A stretch of 64,000 bases of DNA from Micromonospora arida (GTDB taxonomy: Bacteria > Actinomycetota > Actinomycetes > Mycobacteriales > Micromonosporaceae): NCBI RefSeq assembly GCF_003857035.1, contig NZ_QGSY01000159.1, positions 34,075-98,074 on the forward strand. Reading direction: 5' to 3'. Position 1 is the first letter of the stretch, and each line of letters starts with the position of its first letter. The notes under the pieces were generated by a model that searched no databases, was not told the DNA's origin, and saw nothing but the letters and a program-made list of their open reading frames with translations. A program made the translations under genes and the position numbers. This document shows positions 1-8,446 of the stretch, one piece after another.

Positions 1-2
1 TT

Positions 3-1145
3 CGGTCGCTGGACACGGGCGGGATTCGACGGCCGGTGCTGCACCTGGACGGCGAGTGGTATGCCCGTACCGCCGACCCCACCACCACCGCTGCCGTTCC
101 CGTCGAGCTGCGTCGGGTCGTCGCGGCCGGCGAGCCCGCGGTGCAGCGGGTACGCGTCGACGGCCAATCTGTCCTGGTCGTCGGGGTGCCCCTGTCGGCG
201 TCGGCGACGTACTTCGAGATCAACTCGCTCCGGGAGCTGGAACAGACGTTCCAGGTTCTGGCGCTCGCGCTGACCACCGTCGCGATCATGGTGGCCGGCT
301 CTGGCGCGGCGCTCGGCTGGTACGCCACCCGGCACGGGCTACGCCCGCTGACGGCGGTCGCCGACGCGGCCGAGAAGATCGCTGCCGGTGACTTCACCGC
401 CCGGCTCGACCCGGCCACCGACCCCGATCTGACCCGCCTCTCTTCGTCGTTCAATCAGATGGTCGACCAGTTGGCCCGCCGCATCGAGCGGGACCGGCGC
501 TTCGCCGCCGATGTCAGCCACGAACTGCGTTCCCCGTTGCAGACCCTCGCTGCGGCGGCCAGCGTCCTTGCCCGCCGTCGGCAACACCAGGATGAACGAA
601 CCGCCATCGCGGCCGGGCTCGTCGCCGACGAGATCGACCGTTTCCAACGGCTCGTCAACGACCTGATCGACCTGGCTCGCAGTGACCAGCCCGCCCACCG
701 GGACCCTGTGGACGTCGTGACGCTGGCCCGCGATGCCTGCCGGGCGCTCGACCTGCCCACGACCCTCGTCCATCTCGCACCCGACGTGCCGGCGGTGTGG
801 CTGGTCGAGCGGCGCCGTGTCGCGCAGGTCCTGGCGAACCTGCTCGACAACGCGGTGACCTACGGGGGCGGTCCCGCAAGCGTCCAACTGGGCCGCGACG
901 GTAGCGCCGGCATCATCGAAGTCGACGACGACGGACCCGGCGTGTCCGTCGAGGATCGTGAAGCGATCTTCGACCGTTTCGTCCGGGGGCGGGCAGCTCA
1001 CACCCGTGGCACCGGCGACGGCACAGGGCTAGGACTTGCGCTCGTCGCACAGCACGCCGCAGCACACGCCGGACAGGTCACCGTCGGGGACCGGCCCGGC
1101 GGAGGCGCCCGCTTCCGTGTCACCCTGCCGGAGAGCCTGCCATGA
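3..1145 (+). CDS. Two-component sensor histidine kinase (HAMP-HisKA-HATPase), 5' truncated
   Basis: The reading frame is already open at the left edge, so this is the C-terminal part of a membrane sensor kinase. The visible part has the end of an extracytoplasmic sensor region, one membrane segment (around bases 255-315, rich in A/V/L), a HAMP linker, a dimerisation domain with the phospho-accepting histidine in the motif DVSHELRSPL (His codon near base 519), and an ATPase domain with the N box (NLLDNA), the G1 box (DDGPGV) and a G2 box (GTGLGL). It would autophosphorylate and pass phosphate to a response regulator that lies outside the window. The stop overlaps the start of the next gene (ATGA), so the two are translationally coupled. 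MtrB- or CseC-like kinases have this architecture; the substrate signal cannot be read from the sequence. Confidence 0.9.
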   Translation, partial: RSLDTGGIRRPVLHLDGEWYARTADPTTTAAVPVELRRVVAAGEPAVQRVRVDGQSVLVVGVPLSASATYFEINSLRELEQTFQVLALALTTVAIMVAGSGAALGWYATRHGLRPLTAVADAAEKIAAGDFTARLDPATDPDLTRLSSSFNQMVDQLARRIERDRRFAADVSHELRSPLQTLAAAASVLARRRQHQDERTAIAAGLVADEIDRFQRLVNDLIDLARSDQPAHRDPVDVVTLARDACRALDLPTTLVHLAPDVPAVWLVERRRVAQVLANLLDNAVTYGGGPASVQLGRDGSAGIIEVDDDGPGVSVEDREAIFDRFVRGRAAHTRGTGDGTGLGLALVAQHAAAHAGQVTVGDRPGGGARFRVTLPESLP

Positions 1146-1705
1146 ACCGCCGTCATCTCGTCGTGCTGGCGCTTGCCGCACTGGTGACCGGCTGCAGCAT
1201 CCCCACCGACGATGCCCCCCGCGTCGTGCAGGCCCCGCAAGGACCATTTCAGAGCTCCGCGCCCGCCGACACCACCGCACCAGCCGGCCCTGCCGCCGAA
1301 ACACTCTGCTTTGTCCGCGACAACCGCATCATCTCTTTCGTCCGGCGCGTCGACCGGCTACCAACGATCGAGGACCAACTGCGGCATCTGCTGGCCGGAC
1401 CCACCGCAACCGAACGCGACACCGACTTGACCAGCGCGCTGCCGGGAGCGGTCAACGCCGCCGGTGTCACCGTGATCGGCGGCCAGGCCCGCGTCGTGGT
1501 CGACAAACCCGGCGACGACGCCGGCCGCAGCGACGAGGTCCTCGCCTTCGGGCAGATCGTCTGCACCCTGACCAGCCGCGACGACGTCGCCACCGTCACG
1601 TTTTCCCGTGACGGCCGACCTCTCAGAGTGCCTCGGTCCGACGGTTCACTGTCCGACCAGCCCCTCACTCGCGCCGATTTCGCACCACTGATCACCCCGC
1701 GTTGA
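1142..1705 (+). CDS. GerMN-domain lipoprotein
   Basis: This 187-residue protein starts with a short charged stretch, a hydrophobic core and the lipobox LVTGC, so it should be lipid-modified at Cys19 and sit on the outer face of the membrane. After a Pro/Ala/Thr-rich linker comes one GerMN (sporulation/germination) module, recognisable by the pattern of a solvent-facing domain with the 'GP...E....LTSALP' stretch. The ATG overlaps the stop codon of the histidine kinase. A kinase coupled to a GerMN lipoprotein resembles the mtrAB-lpqB arrangement, in which the LpqB lipoprotein modulates its kinase, but this protein is much shorter than LpqB. A role as a kinase accessory protein is inferred from that analogy and is not shown directly. 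Confidence 0.85.
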   Translation: MNRRHLVVLALAALVTGCSIPTDDAPRVVQAPQGPFQSSAPADTTAPAGPAAETLCFVRDNRIISFVRRVDRLPTIEDQLRHLLAGPTATERDTDLTSALPGAVNAAGVTVIGGQARVVVDKPGDDAGRSDEVLAFGQIVCTLTSRDDVATVTFSRDGRPLRVPRSDGSLSDQPLTRADFAPLITPR

Positions 1706-1874
1706 CCTTCATCTCTTCCGCACGCTGAGCCTCGATCCCTGCCCTGAGGAGGAATGTGCGGCTTGTTGGGAACAGCGCGCCGCTCTTCGCGGTAGCTCGC
1801 CGGGCGTCGCGCAGGCTGACCGTGGCTTGCTCAGAGGCCGCTGACCCAGGTGCCGCAGGCCGCACGGATATGCG

Positions 1875-1913
1875 AATCGGCGGTGACCGTCCGAGTGACG
1901 GTCACCGCCGATT
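1875..1913 (-). terminator. Perfect 16-bp hairpin terminator after the 1929-2417 lipoprotein gene
   Basis: The arms 1875-1890 (AATCGGCGGTGACCGT) and 1898-1913 are exact reverse complements with a 7-base loop. The hairpin begins 15 bases after the stop codon of the minus-strand lipoprotein gene and lacks a clear U tract, as is usual in actinomycetes. It could also stop read-through from the plus-strand lipoprotein gene ending at 1705. Confidence 0.7.
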
Positions 1914-1928
1914 GCGTGGTCGAACCGG

Positions 1929-2417
1929 TCAGGCGGCCGAGCAGGCGGTGTCCAGCTCCTTGACGGCGGCTTCCAGGGCCTTCTTGCTGGGCTTGGCCTT
2001 GGCGGACTTGTTGTACGCGTCGCTCAGGCCCATCATCTCGTTCTGGATCTTTTCGGAGGCGGCGGTGACTGCCTCGTTGGCGCCTATCGAGTGCGCCAGG
2101 ATCGCGACCGAGCCGGCGGCCCACTGGGCACTGACCGCGAAGTGCCCGGCTGGCGGGCCGATCTTCTCGGCCTCGGTGACCTTGGCCGCGTTGTCCTTGA
2201 TGTCCTTCTTGATGTCGGCGCAGGCCTTCACTGTGGCCGCGTCGTTGGCCGCGGTGCTGGTCGCGGTGGTGGCCGCGCCGCCGGTCGGGGCGGCGCTCGA
2301 GGCCGCCGGGGACGGTGAGGTTGCGGCGCCCTCAGATTCGGGCTGCGGATCGCAGCCGGACATCGCGATCGCCGCCGCAACGGCCAAGCCGGTCAGGACG
2401 AGTCGAGTTCGGTTCAT
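1929..2417 (-). CDS. Small Ala/Ser/Thr-rich lipoprotein of unknown function
   Basis: A protein of about 162 residues. The ATG at 2417 is chosen because a GGGGGA ribosome site lies about 7 bases upstream; an earlier in-frame start eight codons upstream has no such site. The N terminus has Arg residues, a hydrophobic core and a lipobox ending in SGC (Cys about 21), so it is predicted to be a membrane-anchored lipoprotein. A low-complexity Ser/Pro/Ala/Thr linker follows, then a predicted mostly helical domain with two further cysteines (in 'ACAD' and near the C terminus, 'TACSA') that could form a disulphide. Similar helical lipoproteins are common in Micromonosporaceae; I know no function. It stands alone, with its own terminator downstream. 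Confidence 0.8.
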   Translation of the reverse strand: MNRTRLVLTGLAVAAAIAMSGCDPQPESEGAATSPSPAASSAAPTGGAATTATSTAANDAATVKACADIKKDIKDNAAKVTEAEKIGPPAGHFAVSAQWAAGSVAILAHSIGANEAVTAASEKIQNEMMGLSDAYNKSAKAKPSKKALEAAVKELDTACSAA

Positions 2418-2629
2418 CGATGTTTCCCCCGTGATCTTCATGATCGGCGCACGCTACCAGCCCCGTTCGGACGGGTGGGATCAGTTTTTGGCCGACGAGC
2501 ACGGAGCTCCAGGTCTGGAGCGCACGGGTGTCCTCTGTGGCTGCGACCGCGAAGCAAGGGACGTACTGAACCGACTGGAGCGCTCGGGCCGGCGCCGGCG
2601 ACCCGGACGGTCACTATCGTCGTCCACCG

Positions 2630-2989
2630 TCAGCGGTGGTACTGGACCAGGCAGAACTCGTGGTCCTCGGGGTCGGCCATGATGACAACCACGCCCTCGT
2701 CGTGGTCGTGCCGCTCGCCGGTGAACCGGCCACCGAGATCGACGACCAGGGCCATAGCCTCGCCGATCTGGTCGACGGTGATGTCGAGGTGGATCCGCAC
2801 CTTGCCTGTCCTGGCTTCCGACACCGGCTGGAACACCAGCCGTGGCTGAGGTTCACCTCGTTCACCGAGGTAGACCCAACCCTCCTGCGACGGACCGGGT
2901 TCGCGGCCGAGCACGCCGCTCCAGAACCGGGCTACCCGCTCGGGGTCAAGGCAATCAATCGTCTTTGCCGCGGCCGTGGGACTACCCAT
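2630..2989 (-). CDS. VOC (glyoxalase/bleomycin-resistance fold) family protein
   Basis: The 119-residue product reads from ATG 2989 and has the pattern of the VOC subfamily often annotated as glyoxalase-like: an N-terminal 'IDCLDPERVARFWSGVLG' strand-helix unit, a mid-protein 'VRIHLDI' strand and a C-terminal 'MADPEDHEFCLVQ' strand carrying the usual Asp-Pro-Glu-(Gly/Asp)-(Asn/His)-Glu-Phe-Cys ending. The open frame continues further upstream, but that portion overlaps the permease gene antisense and has shadow-like composition, so I begin at 2989. No good ribosome site is visible. Members of this group bind small molecules or metals; the substrate is unknown. Confidence 0.8.
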   Translation of the reverse strand: MGSPTAAAKTIDCLDPERVARFWSGVLGREPGPSQEGWVYLGERGEPQPRLVFQPVSEARTGKVRIHLDITVDQIGEAMALVVDLGGRFTGERHDHDEGVVVIMADPEDHEFCLVQYHR

Positions 2990-3003
2990 AGCCGGGACAC
3001 CAG

Positions 3004-3050
3004 GGCGACCGTGCCGCCTCAGCGATGTACGCAGAGGCGGCACGGTCGCC
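3004..3050 (-). terminator. Strong 17-bp hairpin terminator of the ABC exporter operon
   Basis: Arms 3004-3020 and 3034-3050 are perfect reverse complements (core GACCGTGCCGCCTC) separated by a 13-base loop. The hairpin lies 20 bases beyond the stop codon of the minus-strand permease gene at 3070 and just upstream of the VOC gene, so it insulates the two. Confidence 0.8.
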
Positions 3051-3069
3051 GATAGTCGAGCCGCGACGC

Positions 3070-5541
3070 CTACTCCTTCACACCGATGTTGTCGATCGGA
3101 GGTGCGCTGAGCAGCCGTCGGACGGGCCACACCGTGGTCGCCAACGCCAGCAGTGTCGTGCCGCCGAGCACCGCCACCCAACCGAGCGGAGGGACGTACG
3201 GGATCGGGCTGCCGGTCAGTCCGTTGACGATCGCGCTCAGGGTCAGCGCCGCGATCGTCGCGCCGATCAGTACCGCGGTGCCGAGCAGCCCGGCCTGTTC
3301 GGCCTGGACCATCCTCCGAATCTGCCGGCGGGTGACCCCGACCAGTTGGAGCAACGCCAACTCGCGGCGGCGGGCCAGCGCGGCCATGACCATCGTGGTG
3401 GCCGCCGCCAGCGCCGCGTACCCCACCATCACGCCGATCAGCAGCCGGTTCAGCCAGGCGCCGATCGCCAGATCGGTGCTGATCAGGCGCGTTCGGGTGG
3501 CGGCGTCGAGAACCTCGGTGCCCGGTCGCCCAACCGACCAGGTGGCCAACGCGGTGTCGGCCTCGGGGCCGGCGCTGACCAGGATCTCGTCGTCGGTATC
3601 CGCGGCCGTGTGCCCGGCGACCGTCTCGGCGGCCAGCGTGACGTCGCCGAAGCCGAGGCCACGGCCGTAGATCGCGATGACGTCCAACGTGACCGGCGTG
3701 CCGTCGCCCAGCCAGAGTTCCGCCTGATCGCTGACGTCCCAGCCGGACGAGGACGCCTGCGTCGCCGACAGGGCGACAGTGCCCGCGCGCAGGTCGGCCA
3801 GGTTGCCCTCGCGCACGTCGAGGTCCATCGTCGACGTGATGCCCGCCGGGTCGACCGACTGCGCGCTGACCGGCTCGATTCCGCCGAGCACCCGCATCAC
3901 CACCTGCGTACGGTGCACACCGGTCGCCGCCCGCACCCCCGCCAACTCGCGGATTTCCCGCGCCGCGTCCGCCGGCAGCCCGCCCGGAGCGACGAGCACC
4001 CGCTCGGCGAGGGTTCCCGAGCTGCTCTGCGTGGTGGTCTGCCGTTCCAGGTTGTTCTGCAGGAACCAGACCGAGCCGCCGAGCCCCACGGACAGCACGA
4101 GGGCGGTCAGGACGCTCGCCATGCCCTGCGCGTTGGCCCGCAGATTGGCCGCAGCCAGGTAGCCGCTGACCCTCCACACCCCCGGCAACAACGGTGTCAG
4201 CAGGCGTGCCGCGTACGCGTTGATCCTCGGTGCGAGCAGCGCCACCGCGATGACGAACAGGTACAGCATGCCGACCGCGCCGGCCAGCGCCCCGGTCGAC
4301 CCGGCGGCACCGAGCGTGAACGCCCCGGAGGTGCCGGCCGCCGCCAGCGTCAGCACGCCGGCGATCAGCCGCACCCGGCCGCTACGCCGAGGCTCGACAG
4401 CGATCTCGCCGAGCGCCTCGATCGGCTTGATCGCGGTGACCCGGCGTCCGGCGACCAACGCGGCGAGCACGGCCACGAGGACCGCCGTACCGACCGCGGC
4501 CGGCACCGCGAACAGGCCGCCGGCCATCGGGAAGCTGGCCGGCACGAACCCCCGCTCGACCAGTTCGCCGTGCACCCAGCGGGCCGCCAGCAGGCCGGCC
4601 GGGCCGCCGATCGCAGAGCCGACCAGGGCGAGCAGCGCGGCCTCGGCGATCAGCATGCGGCGCACCTGCCCCGGCGTGGCCGCGACCGCGCGTAGTAACG
4701 CCAGGTCACGTCGGCGGTGCCGGACGGACAGCCCGATGGTGCCGGCCACCACGAAGACGATCAGCAGGACGACGTACCCCCCGAAAGCCGATCCGGCCGT
4801 GACCAGCAACGTCTGGGCGGCCTGGTTCTCCGACTGCTCGACGTTGCCACGGTCTTTCCCGGCGTATGTCGTGGCGCCGGCCTCCGACGCGATCTCGCGT
4901 ACGGCGCCGAGGTCGGCGCCGGGCACCATCCGCACGCCGATCGCATCCACCCGGCCCGGGTGGGCGGACAACCGGGCGGCCTGCGCGTCGGTGAAGAACA
5001 CCTCCGCCGAACCGGTCTCGGCGGTTCCGCTCACCCGGTACGACCGGCTGACCCCACCGACGACCAGGTCGATGCGGGTGCCGGGTGCCACGCCGAACCG
5101 GGTGTCGACAAGCACCTCGTCGTCGGCCCGTGGCGCGGCACCCGCGGCGATGGGACGACCGGTGAAGGCGTACGTGTCCCAGCCGTGTCCCACGGCGGCG
5201 GGTGAGCCGATGACCACCTTTTCGTCGCCGGTGACGGCCGTGACGCCCGGCACCTGGCGGATCCGGTCCACCACTGCCGCGTCCACAGTGCCGCCCTCGG
5301 GCAGCGTGACGGTGCTCGTGGTGGTGTCGCCGCCGAACTCCTTGAACGTGTGGCTGACCGTGCGGTTGGCGACGACCACGTCGGCCGCGGCCCAGAGCCG
5401 TGGCTCCGCGCGGAAACGCAAACCGGACTCGACGAGCGTGCCCATCGCCACCAGGATCAGCACGCCGGCCATCAGGGCCAGCAGGGTCGCGGCGGCGGGG
5501 CCGGCGCGGTGCCGCAGCAGGCGGGCGGCGAGGCCGGTCAT
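3070..5541 (-). CDS. FtsX-like ABC transporter permease
   Basis: The product has about 823 residues, the usual size for a two-module FtsX/MacB-type permease. A first membrane segment (LLALMAGVLILVAMG) is followed by a large extracytoplasmic domain, then three membrane segments around the typical 'GLSVRHRRRDLALLRAVAATPGQVRRML' FtsX signature. A central pair of segments, a second periplasmic-type domain, and a second FtsX unit with 'ARRRELALLQLVGVTRRQIRRM' complete it. Its ATG at 5541 overlaps the stop codon of the ATPase gene by four bases (ATGA), so the two subunits are coupled. Such transporters usually export peptides, lipids or antibiotics, or act mechanically on the envelope, rather than importing. 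The neighbouring LuxR-type two-component system suggests envelope-stress or antibiotic-responsive control. Confidence 0.92.
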   Translation of the reverse strand: MTGLAARLLRHRAGPAAATLLALMAGVLILVAMGTLVESGLRFRAEPRLWAAADVVVANRTVSHTFKEFGGDTTTSTVTLPEGGTVDAAVVDRIRQVPGVTAVTGDEKVVIGSPAAVGHGWDTYAFTGRPIAAGAAPRADDEVLVDTRFGVAPGTRIDLVVGGVSRSYRVSGTAETGSAEVFFTDAQAARLSAHPGRVDAIGVRMVPGADLGAVREIASEAGATTYAGKDRGNVEQSENQAAQTLLVTAGSAFGGYVVLLIVFVVAGTIGLSVRHRRRDLALLRAVAATPGQVRRMLIAEAALLALVGSAIGGPAGLLAARWVHGELVERGFVPASFPMAGGLFAVPAAVGTAVLVAVLAALVAGRRVTAIKPIEALGEIAVEPRRSGRVRLIAGVLTLAAAGTSGAFTLGAAGSTGALAGAVGMLYLFVIAVALLAPRINAYAARLLTPLLPGVWRVSGYLAAANLRANAQGMASVLTALVLSVGLGGSVWFLQNNLERQTTTQSSSGTLAERVLVAPGGLPADAAREIRELAGVRAATGVHRTQVVMRVLGGIEPVSAQSVDPAGITSTMDLDVREGNLADLRAGTVALSATQASSSGWDVSDQAELWLGDGTPVTLDVIAIYGRGLGFGDVTLAAETVAGHTAADTDDEILVSAGPEADTALATWSVGRPGTEVLDAATRTRLISTDLAIGAWLNRLLIGVMVGYAALAAATTMVMAALARRRELALLQLVGVTRRQIRRMVQAEQAGLLGTAVLIGATIAALTLSAIVNGLTGSPIPYVPPLGWVAVLGGTTLLALATTVWPVRRLLSAPPIDNIGVKE

Positions 5542-6299
5542 CGGAGGACCCGGCGATCCAGCGATGCCAGGTGCTCGGCGATACCGCCGGCTCCGAGCTG
5601 CGGAAGGTCGGCGACGATCGCACCGTCGGCCAACACGAGCACGCGGTCCGCGTACGACGCGGCGATCGGATCGTGGGTCACCATCACCACGGTCAGCCCG
5701 TGTTCGTCCACGACCGCGCGCAGCAGCGTCAGCACCTGCGCCGCGGTCCGCGAGTCGAGGGCGCCGGTGGGCTCGTCTGAGAAGATCACCTCGGGGCGGG
5801 TGGCCAGCGCCCGGGCGATCGCCACCCGCTGCTGCTGGCCGCCGGAGAGCGCGGCAGGCCGGTGGTGCAGTCGGTCGGTGAGGCCGACCCGCTCGACCAC
5901 CTGGGTCAGCCAGGCCCGGTCCGGCCGGACGCCGGCCAGGCGCAGGGGCAGCACGATGTTCTCCTCGACGGTGAGCGCGCCGATCAGGTTGAACGCCTGG
6001 AAGACGAACCCGATCCGGGTACGACGCAGCTCGGTCAGGCGGGTCTCGGACAGGCCGGACAGGTCGGTGCCTCCGATGACCACCCGACCGGAGGTGGGCC
6101 GGTCGAGCCCGGCGGCGGTCTGCAGCAGCGTGCTCTTGCCGGAGCCCGAGGGCCCCATCACCGCGGTGAAGGTGCCCCGGTCGAACCCGACATTGATGCC
6201 CGCAAGCGCAGTCACCTGGTTGCGGCCGGCGCCGTACACGCGGGTGAGGTGTTCGACGCGTACCGCCGGTTCGATAGTCTGTCCCGGATACTCCGGCAT
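5538..6299 (-). CDS. ABC transporter ATP-binding protein (MacB/LolD type)
   Basis: This 253-residue ATPase carries the Walker A motif GPSGSGKST, the Q-loop (FVFQAFNL), the ABC signature LSGGQQQR, Walker B (VIFSDEPTGALD) and the H-loop histidine (VMVTHDP). The ALDS after the Walker B and the QAFNLI sequence place it with the LolD/MacB export ATPases. I chose the ATG at 6299 because GGAGAGAGG lies just upstream; a TTG ten codons earlier has no ribosome site. It powers the permease encoded immediately downstream. Upstream are the response regulator and an operator-like palindrome at 6398-6415, so transcription is probably controlled by that regulator. Confidence 0.94.
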   Translation of the reverse strand: MPEYPGQTIEPAVRVEHLTRVYGAGRNQVTALAGINVGFDRGTFTAVMGPSGSGKSTLLQTAAGLDRPTSGRVVIGGTDLSGLSETRLTELRRTRIGFVFQAFNLIGALTVEENIVLPLRLAGVRPDRAWLTQVVERVGLTDRLHHRPAALSGGQQQRVAIARALATRPEVIFSDEPTGALDSRTAAQVLTLLRAVVDEHGLTVVMVTHDPIAASYADRVLVLADGAIVADLPQLGAGGIAEHLASLDRRVLR

Positions 6300-6397
6300 T
6301 CTGGTGGCCTCTCTCCGTGTGATCGGCAAGAACTGCGCGCACCAGAAACGCTATTGACGTGGGAGAACGGCGACCATCCCGCGGGCTGCCAGGTCCG

Positions 6398-6415
6398 GGT
6401 ACAGCAGGCGCTACC
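6398..6415. promoter_or_regulatory. Imperfect copy of the GGTACAGC palindrome ahead of the ABC exporter genes
   Basis: GGTACAGC-AG-GCGCTACC matches the perfect palindrome at 8342-8359 (GGTACAGC-CT-GCTGTACC) in its whole left arm and in six of eight right-arm bases. It sits about 100 bases upstream of the ATPase start and overlaps the stop codon of the response-regulator gene. I infer it is a binding site for the LuxR-type regulator encoded next to it. Confidence 0.4.
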
Positions 6416-7067
6416 GCCGATCGCCGTCCAGGTAGCGCAGCACAGCGGTGACCCGCCGGTCGGCACGGTCGTCCGGTGGAAGCTGAAGCTTCGCGAAGAT
6501 GCTGCGGATGTGTTTGTGCACCGCGCCGTCGGTGACGAACAGCCGTTCGGCGATCGCGCTGTTGCCGAGCCCTTCGGCCATCAGCCCCAGCACCTCACGC
6601 TCACGCGGCGACAGCTCGCTCAGCGCCGTGTCCGTCCGGCGGTTGCGGGCGAGCAACTGCGCCACCACCTCTGGGTCGATCACGCTGCCGCCGTCCGCGA
6701 CGCGGTGCAGCGCGGCGAGGAACTCCTCGACCCGGCCCACCCGCTCCTTCAACAGGTAACCGAGCCCGACTGCGCCGACCGAGAACAGGTCGGTGGCGAA
6801 CGCCTGCTCCACGTACGCCGACAGGACCAGCACCGCGAGGCCGGGGCGGCGCCGCCGGGCCTCCACAGCGGCCACGATGCCCTCGTCGGTGTGGGTCGGC
6901 GGCATCCGTACGTCCACGATCGCGACGTCCGGCGCATGTTCGTCGACGGCGACCAGGAACTCGCCCGGAGTGCCGGCCGTGGCGACCACGTCCAGATCCT
7001 CCGCCCGCAGCAACAGGGCCAACCCCTCCCGCAGCAGCGGGTCGTCCTCGGCGATCACGATCCGCAT
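6411..7067 (-). CDS. LuxR-family (NarL type) response regulator
   Basis: The 218-residue protein has an N-terminal receiver domain with the acidic pair in IVIAEDD, the phospho-acceptor Asp in VAIVDVRMPP, and the conserved Ser/Lys positions (VLSAY, YLLKE). The C-terminal LuxR helix-turn-helix has the classic LSPREREVLGLMAEG and AIAERLFVTDGAVHKHI pattern. ATG 7067 lies inside the end of the sensor-kinase gene (13-base overlap), so it is co-translated with its kinase. By position it should control the downstream ABC exporter and possibly its own operon through the GGTACAGC palindromes. Confidence 0.95.
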   Translation of the reverse strand: MRIVIAEDDPLLREGLALLLRAEDLDVVATAGTPGEFLVAVDEHAPDVAIVDVRMPPTHTDEGIVAAVEARRRRPGLAVLVLSAYVEQAFATDLFSVGAVGLGYLLKERVGRVEEFLAALHRVADGGSVIDPEVVAQLLARNRRTDTALSELSPREREVLGLMAEGLGNSAIAERLFVTDGAVHKHIRSIFAKLQLPPDDRADRRVTAVLRYLDGDRR

Positions 7068-8278
7068 GGCAGCTCCACGTCCATTCTCGTCGGCCCTCCC
7101 GGTGGGCTCGTCAGTGTCATCCGGCCGTCGTACGCCTCGACCCGCCGGCGGATACCGGTCAGCCCTGAGCCACGTGTCTCGTCCGCGTCGCCCTGCCCGT
7201 CGTCCTCGATGCACACCAGCAGCCGGCCGCGCTCGCGGCGTACGGCCACGTCCACCTGGCTCGCGCCGCTGTGCCGGACGACGTTGGTCAGCGCCTCGGC
7301 CACCACGAAGTACGCGGTGGCCTCGACCGAGGCCGCGCAACGCACGGTCACGTCCACCTCAAGTCGGCAGGGCACCACGCAGCTGCCGGCCAGGCCTGCC
7401 AGAGCGCCGGCGAGACCCCGGTCGTCCAGCACGGGCGGCAGGATCCCGCGCACCACCGTACGCAGCTCGCCGAGTGCCTGTTCCGCGGCGTCCTGCGCCT
7501 GCCCGAGGATCTCGTCGGCGCGGTCCGGGTTTCGGCGCACGGCCCGCCGCGCGGCGCCCAGCAACACGTTGACCGCCACCAACCGGTTCTGCGTGCCGTC
7601 GTGCAGCGACCGCTCGATCCGGCGCAGTTCGACAGCGTGGGCGTCCAGCGCCGCAGCGCGGGTGGCGGTCAGCTCGGCCACCCGCAGCGACAGGTCGACG
7701 CCCGGCGGCGGAGGCAACAGCAACCGGCCCGGCCACGCCTGGAGACGGGCCAGGACCGGGCTGAACCAGATCGCGGCGGCCAGGCAGCCGACACCGAGCA
7801 CCCCGACCCAGAGCGCGTCGGACAGGCCATCGATGCGCCACCAGACGATCCCCGGCGCGGCGTCGGGGGGGACCAGCCGGTACCACAGCGGGAAGGTGCC
7901 GTCCTGCACCGCGTAGAGCGGCAGCGCGATGCCGACCAGCCCGGTCACCAGGCCGACGAGCGAGTACAGCGCGACCCAGCCCAGCTCCCGGCGTACGAAG
8001 GGATCGCGCGTCGCCGTCCGCAACCCGGCGGGCACCGGCCCCGGCGTGGGGATCGGCTCGCCCCAGCGGGACAGCCGGGTCCTCTCGCGGTCGCTCACCC
8101 AGCGCACCGCCCGCAACGCACCGGGTGCCGCCAGCAACCCCACCCCGACCAGGCAGGTCACCGCCACGATCGCCGCCCAGAGCAGCGCGCCCAGCGCCAG
8201 CGTGGCGGTGCCCAGCCCTCCGACCAGGTGCTCCAGAGCGTCGACCGAGGCGCGAACCCGGCCCCGCACGTACGCCAT
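7055..8278 (-). CDS. Sensor histidine kinase (HisKA_3) with membrane sensor domain
   Basis: The 407-residue kinase begins at ATG 8278, preceded by a GGGGAGGTGGG ribosome site; an in-frame GTG ten codons upstream lacks one. The N-terminal half has four or so membrane segments typical of the putative sensor domain found in many Micromonosporaceae kinases. The dimerisation domain carries the HisKA_3 motif with the phospho-accepting histidine in 'RSLHDGTQNRLV'. The ATPase part includes 'VVAEALTNVVRHS' (N box), 'EDDGQG' and 'GSGLTGIRRRVEAYDG' (G2 region). It phosphorylates the adjacent response regulator. Such kinases in Gram-positive bacteria often sense membrane-active antibiotics alongside an ABC exporter, as in this locus; the ligand is unknown. 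Confidence 0.94.
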   Translation of the reverse strand: MAYVRGRVRASVDALEHLVGGLGTATLALGALLWAAIVAVTCLVGVGLLAAPGALRAVRWVSDRERTRLSRWGEPIPTPGPVPAGLRTATRDPFVRRELGWVALYSLVGLVTGLVGIALPLYAVQDGTFPLWYRLVPPDAAPGIVWWRIDGLSDALWVGVLGVGCLAAAIWFSPVLARLQAWPGRLLLPPPPGVDLSLRVAELTATRAAALDAHAVELRRIERSLHDGTQNRLVAVNVLLGAARRAVRRNPDRADEILGQAQDAAEQALGELRTVVRGILPPVLDDRGLAGALAGLAGSCVVPCRLEVDVTVRCAASVEATAYFVVAEALTNVVRHSGASQVDVAVRRERGRLLVCIEDDGQGDADETRGSGLTGIRRRVEAYDGRMTLTSPPGGPTRMDVELPCGS

Positions 8279-8341
8279 CGACCCACCTCCCCCGCCAACA
8301 TAGGCCACCGCAGGCCGCGCCCGGCAACGCTCGGCGCGGAA

Positions 8342-8359
8342 GGTACAGCCTGCTGTACC
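8342..8359. promoter_or_regulatory. Perfect 18-bp palindrome GGTACAGC-CT-GCTGTACC between divergent genes
   Basis: Both 8-base arms are exact reverse complements with a 2-base centre. The site lies 63 bases before the start of the sensor kinase (minus strand) and 87 bases before the small membrane-protein gene (plus strand). A near-copy occurs at 6398-6415 in front of the exporter genes. Size and symmetry fit a dimeric NarL/LuxR-type regulator. Confidence 0.55.
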
Positions 8360-8446
8360 ACGGTCGTCGAGCTGGCGGGATCGTCCCCGCCGCGCCCCGC
8401 GCCTAGCGTTGACGGCATCGAGGAACGTTCGCTCAAGGAGGCAGTC

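Noticed and set aside
1754..1798. 13-codon frame after GAGGAGGA downstream of the GerMN gene
   Set aside because: Too short to support as a gene, with no conserved pattern; the purine-rich stretch may be chance.
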